DNA from: Rhizobium sp. CG5
GTDB taxonomy: Bacteria > Pseudomonadota > Alphaproteobacteria > Rhizobiales > Rhizobiaceae
Length of the DNA: 64,000 nt
Reading direction: 5' to 3'
Assembly (NCBI RefSeq): GCF_023701945.1
Contig: NZ_JABAEF010000001.1
Coordinates: forward strand, 372,001-436,000
This document shows positions 58,208-64,000 of this stretch, piece after piece (within the stretch, counting starts at the first letter, position 1; every line of letters begins with the position of its first letter). Position numbers and translations under genes: made by a program. A model generated the notes under the pieces. The model did not search any database and had not been told where the DNA came from. It was given only the letters and a program-made list of their open reading frames with translations.

Positions 58208-58648
58208 TCATTTCTTGACGCGGCGGCACAGCCTGTCAAGGGTTTCCAGGAAGGCGGAGCGGTCGCGCGGCGAAAAGGCGGCATTGTAGCCCTTGCTCTC
58301 GCCGGTCTCGCGCAAATGGGCGCCAAGGTCGCGCATGGCGGTTGCCATGCCGATATTGGCCTGATCAAAGACACGGCCGGTCGGGCCGGTGACCGATGCG
58401 CCGGCCCCGACGCAACGACCGGCCAGCGGCACATCGGCCGTCACGACGATGTCGCCCGGTCCGGCGCGCTCGGCGATCCAGTCATCGGCGGCATCGAAGC
58501 CACTGGAGACGATGACATTCTTCACCATCGGATCACGCGACGGGCGCAGGCCGGAATTGGCGACCAGGGTCACCTCCATGCCATGGCGCTCGGCGACTTT
58601 GAGGATTTCCGGTTTGACCGGGCAGGCGTCTGCGTCGACATAGATCAC
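58208..58648 (-). CDS. YaiI/YqxD family protein (UPF0178)
   Basis: This 146-residue protein has the family opening MIYVDADACPVKPEILKVAERHG, then NSGLRPSRDP, a DIVVTADVPLAGRCV block near residue 65 and the NIGMATAMRDLGAHLRE motif near 100. The acidic residues resemble a PIN-like nuclease site, but no activity is established. It sits between DUF1345 and a secreted-protein gene. Confidence 0.9.
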   Translation of the reverse strand: MIYVDADACPVKPEILKVAERHGMEVTLVANSGLRPSRDPMVKNVIVSSGFDAADDWIAERAGPGDIVVTADVPLAGRCVGAGASVTGPTGRVFDQANIGMATAMRDLGAHLRETGESKGYNAAFSPRDRSAFLETLDRLCRRVKK

Positions 58649-58701
58649 GGAGTCTCGTGCCTTCCTTGCTCGCGAACGCCTGCTCCTTTGCCTGACAAAT
58701 G

Positions 58702-59100
58702 CTAGCGCGTCCAGTTCTCGGCGATCACCTTTTCCGAACCGCCATAGGTCCAGACACCCTGCCAGCTGCCGTCCGGCTGCTCGAAATACATGGCGATGCC
58801 GAAATTCTCCTTGGAGACATAGCCGACCGAGATGGCCGTGTCATCGTCGGACGCCGGACCCATTTCGAAACGGTCGCCGATGAATTTGGCGCCAAGGCCG
58901 GTTCCGACGAATTCATCGCCGGCAATCGTCCAGTAGACCGCATAGGTCTGTCCGGTGCGGACCACTTTCACGGTGCCGGTATATTCCTCGGTCGCATCCT
59001 CGTTGCTGCCGGTCACTTTGAAGGTGCCGGTCGGGTCGGCGAAGGCTGCCGCCGGAACCAGGATCAATGCGCATGCTGTCAAAAGTGCCCGTATGGACAT
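58702..59100 (-). CDS. Small secreted protein of unknown function
   Basis: This 132-residue protein has a clean signal peptide (MSIRALLTACALILVPAAAFA, cleavage before DPTG). The mature 110 residues are rich in Gly, Thr and aromatic residues and predict beta-strands (GTFKVTG, YTGTVKVVRTGQTYAVYW, GIAMYFEQPDGSWQGVW). I do not recognise the family with certainty. It is the first gene downstream of frmA on the same strand, 125 bases away. Confidence 0.75.
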   Translation of the reverse strand: MSIRALLTACALILVPAAAFADPTGTFKVTGSNEDATEEYTGTVKVVRTGQTYAVYWTIAGDEFVGTGLGAKFIGDRFEMGPASDDDTAISVGYVSKENFGIAMYFEQPDGSWQGVWTYGGSEKVIAENWTR

Positions 59101-59225
59101 AGGTCTACCCCCCTCAAGAATCGTTGAATGCCAACGGCGTTACATTAGCATCCGATCGACTGTCTGGGGCGCTGGCGCGGCCGATCCGGGCTGACTTTTA
59201 CCGGGTCAACCGCGCCTTCGATCGA

Positions 59226-60353
<1,128 letters not shown>

Positions 60354-60457
60354 GGTGCTTACTCCTCGATTGATGGGTTGGGGCGACTTTTGCACGGTGA
60401 GGCGTTCCGGCTCAACCCGGAAAACGGCCCGCCGATGTCGCAATCCGGCAGGGATGG

Positions 60458-61075
60458 TCAGGGCTCGATCAATGGCACATGCGGCGCCGCCTGGCGGGGC
60501 ATCACACCTTTCAGGCGGGGATCGTCAATGACTTCGACCAGGGTGGCAAAGGGGACAAAGCCGGACCGGCAATAGAACGGCAAGGCGGCCTGCGAATCAT
60601 GGGTGCAGGTATGCACCCAGAACCGCCGGATCGGCCGGCTCCAGGCCAGCTCGATCGCATGGCTCATCATCAGGCGTCCCGCACCCTTGCCGATGGCATC
60701 GGAGACCAGGCCGAAAAAGGCCAGTTCGCATTCGCCGTCGTGCCGGAAATCCAGCTCCAGCAGGCCGATTGCCCGGTTATCGTCCATCAAGCGGTATATC
60801 TCAACGCGCGGCTCAGCAAGGATCGCAGCGAGCCTGTCGTCGGCCATGACCAGTCGCGACACCCACATCCAGTTCTGGCCGACAGCGCGGAACAGCGCCC
60901 GATAATCGGCGAGGGTCGGCGCTTCCCAGCGGTGCAGGGACAGCGAGGCGGCGGCGGGAGGCGGCGCTTTCGCAGCCGGTCTTGCCAGCATCTCGAGACG
61001 CGTTTCGACATTGGCGATCTTGCCGGGCGGCACCGGCGAATAGCCGGGAAGGAGCGGGGGATTGCGATTTTCCAT
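60458..61075 (-). CDS. GNAT family N-acetyltransferase
   Basis: This 205-residue protein has an N-terminal segment of about 45 Pro/Ala-rich residues, then a GNAT fold: YRLMDDNRAIGLLELDFR near residue 94, ELAFFGLVSDAIGKGAGRLMM near 117 (acetyl-CoA loop GKGAGR) and WVHTCTHDSQAALPFYCRSGF near 153. The acceptor is unknown. The start at 61075 avoids a long upstream extension without features. Confidence 0.83.
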   Translation of the reverse strand: MENRNPPLLPGYSPVPPGKIANVETRLEMLARPAAKAPPPAAASLSLHRWEAPTLADYRALFRAVGQNWMWVSRLVMADDRLAAILAEPRVEIYRLMDDNRAIGLLELDFRHDGECELAFFGLVSDAIGKGAGRLMMSHAIELAWSRPIRRFWVHTCTHDSQAALPFYCRSGFVPFATLVEVIDDPRLKGVMPRQAAPHVPLIEP

Positions 61076-61131
61076 GAGCGATCTTGAAACAATCCAGGGC
61101 ACGCCTGTCAAGCCGTGGATCCGTGTTGCCC

Positions 61132-62409
61132 TCAGCGGATCAGGTGATCGCAGGCATAGATGACGGCATAGGCGTGGATGGACACGGCCGCGTAGAGGCC
61201 GAAGCCGGCCATCAGCCGTTCCGGGTTGGTCATTTCGACGAGCTTGTGGCGCGGCTTGATGCCGACCGCGGCCATCAGGCTCATCAGGGTGAAAACCGAC
61301 AGGGCGGCCAGCAGGGCGGTGGTCGGCACGCCGATTCGCCATCCGGTCCACAGGATGACCGCGGTGATGCCGAAACTGCCGGCCGCAAGCGCGCCGCGGC
61401 TTGGAAAGATCTGGCGCAGGACCTGGCCACCATCGAAACGGTACATCGGCAGCAGATTGAGCAGATTGAAAGCGCCGAGGATGAGCAGGAAGACCAGCAA
61501 GTGGCCGTCGACAGCCGGCGGCAGAAGGTGGACGCCGACGGATTGCTCGGCGGCAATCAGGATCGGGACCAGGAAGGCCGAGATGCCGGGTCCCATCAGG
61601 GCGCAGGTCGCGACCTCGAAATGGCTGTTATAGGGCCGTCCGCCGATCGCAATGCCGCCCAGCAGCGGCACGAAGACCATGCGTGTGCTGCGGTGACCGA
61701 AGGCGCGATAGGCAGTCATATGGCCGAGTTCATGCAGGATGATCACCACGGTCAGCATGGTCGAGATCATCAGCCCGTTGCGGGTCAGGCCGAAAAACGG
61801 CCAGAGCATCAGGGTGGAGGCGACCGCCAGCAGGACGGTGACGGCCGGATGTTCCAGCCAGCCGGTGCTTGCCCGCTGGCCGCTGTCGAGAAAGCGCTCC
61901 AGGGCGCCGATTTCGCGATACAGCGTCAGATAGCGGTAGAGGTAGAAGGCCATGCCGCGATAGTGGTCGGTCTGCGCGACGGTCAGGCGGGCGCCTTGGC
62001 CGGCCGGCGTCACGGTTCGGCGATCGCGAAACTCCTTCCAGAAGGCCATGTCGAGACTGCTGTCGGCGACGACCCGTGAATCGACCCGGTAGACGCCACC
62101 CTCCGGCTTTTCCTCGATATCGACGGCCAGGGTTCGTTTGATCGGCTGTCGGTGGCGATCCGGCTGGCGCAGGGATTGCTGTAGCCGGTCGGCGGAGGGG
62201 TTCGGCATGCGCTCTGCCGTGATCGAGGGGTGCCAGTCTGCGATACCGCCGGCCGGTCGGATGGCGTTCCACAGATCGAGCGGACTGGCCCGCATGGTGC
62301 GGGTGAGCGAAATGGTCCGCCGGCCGAGCGGGGCGGCCATCAGCAGCCAGAGCAAGCCGATATTGATCGCGAGCAATAATAGCGCCGGGGCCATCGTCTG
62401 CATTCCCAT
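61132..62409 (-). CDS. SRPBCC domain-M50 metalloprotease fusion
   Basis: This 425-residue protein begins with a membrane segment (about residues 8-25). A soluble polyketide-cyclase/START-like (SRPBCC) domain follows, about residues 32-165 (SLTRTMRASPLDLWNAI, then GGIADWHP). A multi-span M50 peptidase part comes next, with HELGH at 226-230 and FDGG with Asp326 in NLLPMYRFDGGQ. Both zinc motifs are intact, so proteolysis is likely. No PDZ domain is visible; the SRPBCC part may sense a lipid or replace PDZ in gating. The substrate is unknown. Confidence 0.78.
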   Translation of the reverse strand: MGMQTMAPALLLLAINIGLLWLLMAAPLGRRTISLTRTMRASPLDLWNAIRPAGGIADWHPSITAERMPNPSADRLQQSLRQPDRHRQPIKRTLAVDIEEKPEGGVYRVDSRVVADSSLDMAFWKEFRDRRTVTPAGQGARLTVAQTDHYRGMAFYLYRYLTLYREIGALERFLDSGQRASTGWLEHPAVTVLLAVASTLMLWPFFGLTRNGLMISTMLTVVIILHELGHMTAYRAFGHRSTRMVFVPLLGGIAIGGRPYNSHFEVATCALMGPGISAFLVPILIAAEQSVGVHLLPPAVDGHLLVFLLILGAFNLLNLLPMYRFDGGQVLRQIFPSRGALAAGSFGITAVILWTGWRIGVPTTALLAALSVFTLMSLMAAVGIKPRHKLVEMTNPERLMAGFGLYAAVSIHAYAVIYACDHLIR

Positions 62410-62510
62410 TCCTTCCGGACAGAGCCGGTTTCTGCTGGATGGAGCTTAGCAGGACCTGCCTATCGGGAAGGTTTCCAAGCGATGTTGCATTTTAGCAAAA
62501 ATCAACAGGT

Positions 62511-62532
62511 GGGCCGGCTGGCGGGCCGGCCC
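62511..62532 (-). terminator. Hairpin after the unknown gene at 62542
   Basis: On the reverse strand GGGCCGGC pairs with GCCGGCCC across a six-base loop, starting nine bases after the stop, and a T-rich stretch (TTGATTTTTG) follows after six bases. A terminator is plausible. Confidence 0.55.
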
Positions 62533-62541
62533 GTCCTCGGC

Positions 62542-63249
62542 TCAAGCCGCGGCTTCGTCGAGCAGGAATGCGTCGCTGACCCGCAGCCAGCGTGACCGGA
62601 CGGGCTCGACCGGTTGCGGTGCCAGCGTTCCGAGCGAGGCGGTGAAGGCGTGCCAGTCGGGATGGCTGCTGCCGTGAACGGCAGCCCGGTCGATGCGCTG
62701 GATGGCACTGGCCTGTTCCGGGCTCAGAGCACCAATGTCCGGGCCGCAGCCACCGCGCAGCACGCGAAGCACATAGTTAAGGTCGCCGGCCAGCATGCGT
62801 GCACCTCGATGGCCGCGGATGAGATGATAGGCGCCCATGCCGTTGCTCAGCGCCAGGCGCACCTGGTCAAGCGCCAGCACCGACAGGCTGGCCGGCACAC
62901 GGGATGCAACCTCGATGATATGCAGCACGAGTTCCAGTTCCAGCGGCGAATTGATGACGCCATCGGTGGTGAACATCAGCCGGATCCAACCGGCATTGAT
63001 GTCGTCGAGCGTGCCCTGGGGATAGCATTGATGGACGATGTAATGGGTGAGGGTCTCGACAAAAAAGGTCGACCACTCCTCGCATTTCTCAGGACAGGAA
63101 TTGTTGAGCGCCAGCATGGTGACGACATCGACGGAAGTCTGGATGCCATACGGAAAGGTATATTTGCGCAGAAGTATGACGTCGTCGGCATTGAGCCTGT
63201 TTTTCCCGGCGATAACACATGCCGGAAAAGAGAGACGGAATTCGCTCAT
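62542..63249 (-). CDS. Conserved-looking protein of unknown function
   Basis: This 235-residue protein has no signal peptide and no membrane segment. It looks mainly helical, with a first half rich in aromatic and Cys residues (NNSCPEKCEEWSTFFVETL near residue 50, HYIVHQCYPQGTLDDINAGW near 70). A Leu-rich middle (PLELELVLHIIEVASRVPAS) and a polar C-terminal third follow. The composition is that of a real gene. I do not recognise a family. It is divergent from the upstream sequence and separated by 96 bases from the EamA gene stop. Confidence 0.7.
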   Translation of the reverse strand: MSEFRLSFPACVIAGKNRLNADDVILLRKYTFPYGIQTSVDVVTMLALNNSCPEKCEEWSTFFVETLTHYIVHQCYPQGTLDDINAGWIRLMFTTDGVINSPLELELVLHIIEVASRVPASLSVLALDQVRLALSNGMGAYHLIRGHRGARMLAGDLNYVLRVLRGGCGPDIGALSPEQASAIQRIDRAAVHGSSHPDWHAFTASLGTLAPQPVEPVRSRWLRVSDAFLLDEAAA

Positions 63250-63345
63250 CTTTTATCCCCAGTTTCATCATGAAACTGGGCGTTTTTCTAGGTCAGAAAT
63301 ATTGCGATTTTGACAAGGAATGCGGTTGACGAACTCTACACGGCC

Positions 63346-64000
63346 TCAGTCGCTTTTTACGCTTCTGACGTGGTTCTGCTCGCGCCAGAGGATGAAAAGG
63401 CCGGAGCCGACAATGATTGCGATGCCCGACCATTTCGACAGGGTCGGGAAGTCGCCGAACAGGGCGTAACCCAGCACGGTTGCGGCGATGATCTCGAAAT
63501 ACTGGAACGGGGCCAGCACCGAGAGCGGCGCCATGCGGAAGGCCCGCACCACCAGCAGGTGGATATAGCCGGAGATTGAGCCGAGCAGCAGCAGCAGCGC
63601 CAGGCCAAGGCCTGAGGCCGGCAGCGACATCTCAAAATCGCCGCTGCCAAAGCTGCTGCCGGCCATCAGCGCCAGCCCCATGAAGGCCGTGCCGCCAAGG
63701 CCTGCCATGGTCTGCATGGTCATCGGCGTATCGGCTTCGCCAAGCGCCCGGTTGAGGAACATGTAGAGCGCGAACAGGAAGGCGCAGGCAACCGGCAGCA
63801 GCGCCGTCCAGCCGAAGATGGCATAACTCGGCTGGATGACGATCATCGCGCCGCCGAAGCCGACCAGGATGGCAAGCCAGCGTCGCCAGCCGACGCGATC
63901 ACCGAGGAAAAGCGCCGACAGCGCGGTCAGGATGAAGGGTTCGACGAAATAGATGGCGAAGACGTCGGCCAGCGGCATGTATTTGACGGCGGCGAAAAAC
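63346..64000 (-). CDS. EamA/DMT family transporter, 5' end beyond window
   Basis: The visible 218 residues belong to a drug/metabolite transporter with repeated EamA halves. The frame stays open to the right edge, where FFAAVKYMPLADVFAIYFVEPF shows the end of the first EamA repeat. WRRWLAILVGFGGAMIVIQPS follows, and the second repeat ends with SVLAPFQYFEIIAATVLGYA and SGIAIIVGSGLFILWRE. About seven membrane segments are visible. The start codon lies outside the window. Substrate unknown. Confidence 0.85.
   Translation of the reverse strand, partial: FFAAVKYMPLADVFAIYFVEPFILTALSALFLGDRVGWRRWLAILVGFGGAMIVIQPSYAIFGWTALLPVACAFLFALYMFLNRALGEADTPMTMQTMAGLGGTAFMGLALMAGSSFGSGDFEMSLPASGLGLALLLLLGSISGYIHLLVVRAFRMAPLSVLAPFQYFEIIAATVLGYALFGDFPTLSKWSGIAIIVGSGLFILWREQNHVRSVKSD

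Overview
The window is a chromosomal segment of an alphaproteobacterium, most likely a member of the Rhizobiaceae (Rhizobium/Agrobacterium-like). The sequence is GC-rich throughout. Markers that point there are an aapJQMP general amino-acid ABC transporter, an EipB (DUF1849) envelope protein, a DUF3126 protein, a phasin plus class I PHA synthase, a ClpS-ClpA pair with a long basic ClpA tail, a two-cold-shock-domain protein, complex I accessory proteins of the NDUFS4 and NDUFS6 type, and an rpsB-to-lpxB supercluster that uses LpxI. No assignment to genus is possible from the sequence alone. No phage, IS element, plasmid function or CRISPR array was seen.

Layout. 1-9.3 kb: a peptide-type ABC permease cut by the window edge, its binding protein, an aminotransferase and an agmatinase-type ureohydrolase, then radC, map, sfsA and phaC. 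9.4-15.1 kb: a small lipoprotein, an aminotransferase-homoserine dehydrogenase pair, a tiny membrane protein and recJ. 15.2-19.2 kb: two identical tRNA-Glu genes, a lipoprotein, gloA, a double cold-shock protein, a DUF192 protein, tRNA-Pro, an NDUFS4-like protein and tRNA-Arg. 19.2-24.4 kb: an unusually AT-rich leader followed by a compact chaperone-usher locus of the spore-coat-U (archaic/Csu-like) type. 24.5-29.6 kb: a membrane-anchored degenerate nuclease-like protein and the aap operon. 30-35.2 kb: a flavin monooxygenase, an NDUFS6-like zinc protein, a hydrolase, an enoyl-CoA hydratase, cysE, DUF3126 and a phasin. 35.4-42.3 kb: clpS-clpA, azlC-azlD, a HIT protein, a FemAB-like acyltransferase, a GDPD and a RidA protein. 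42.4-56.6 kb: eipB, then rpsB-tsf-pyrH-frr-uppS-cdsA-rseP-bamA-lpxD-fabZ-lpxA-lpxI-lpxB. 56.6-64 kb: a glutathione-dependent formaldehyde locus (fghA ... frmA) with DUF1345, YaiI and secreted proteins between, a GNAT protein, an SRPBCC-M50 fusion protease, an unknown protein and a truncated EamA transporter.

How the genes fit together. The rpsB-lpxB run joins translation, undecaprenyl and phospholipid synthesis, outer-membrane protein insertion and lipid A synthesis, with many stop/start overlaps that suggest co-transcription. The aap genes make a complete high-affinity amino-acid importer with an attenuator-like hairpin after the binding protein. The chaperone-usher cluster contains pilin, chaperone, usher and two-domain tip protein in tight order.

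The most unusual feature is the pilus chaperone. It is only 142 residues and ends immediately after the donor (G1) strand, so the whole second Ig domain of the PapD family is absent although the usher next door looks complete. Second-tier observations are the nuclease-like protein that has lost key catalytic positions, an SRPBCC domain fused to a site-2-protease-like enzyme, short tandem repeats in front of fghA, and inverted repeats upstream of bamA, the phasin gene and the nuclease-like gene.
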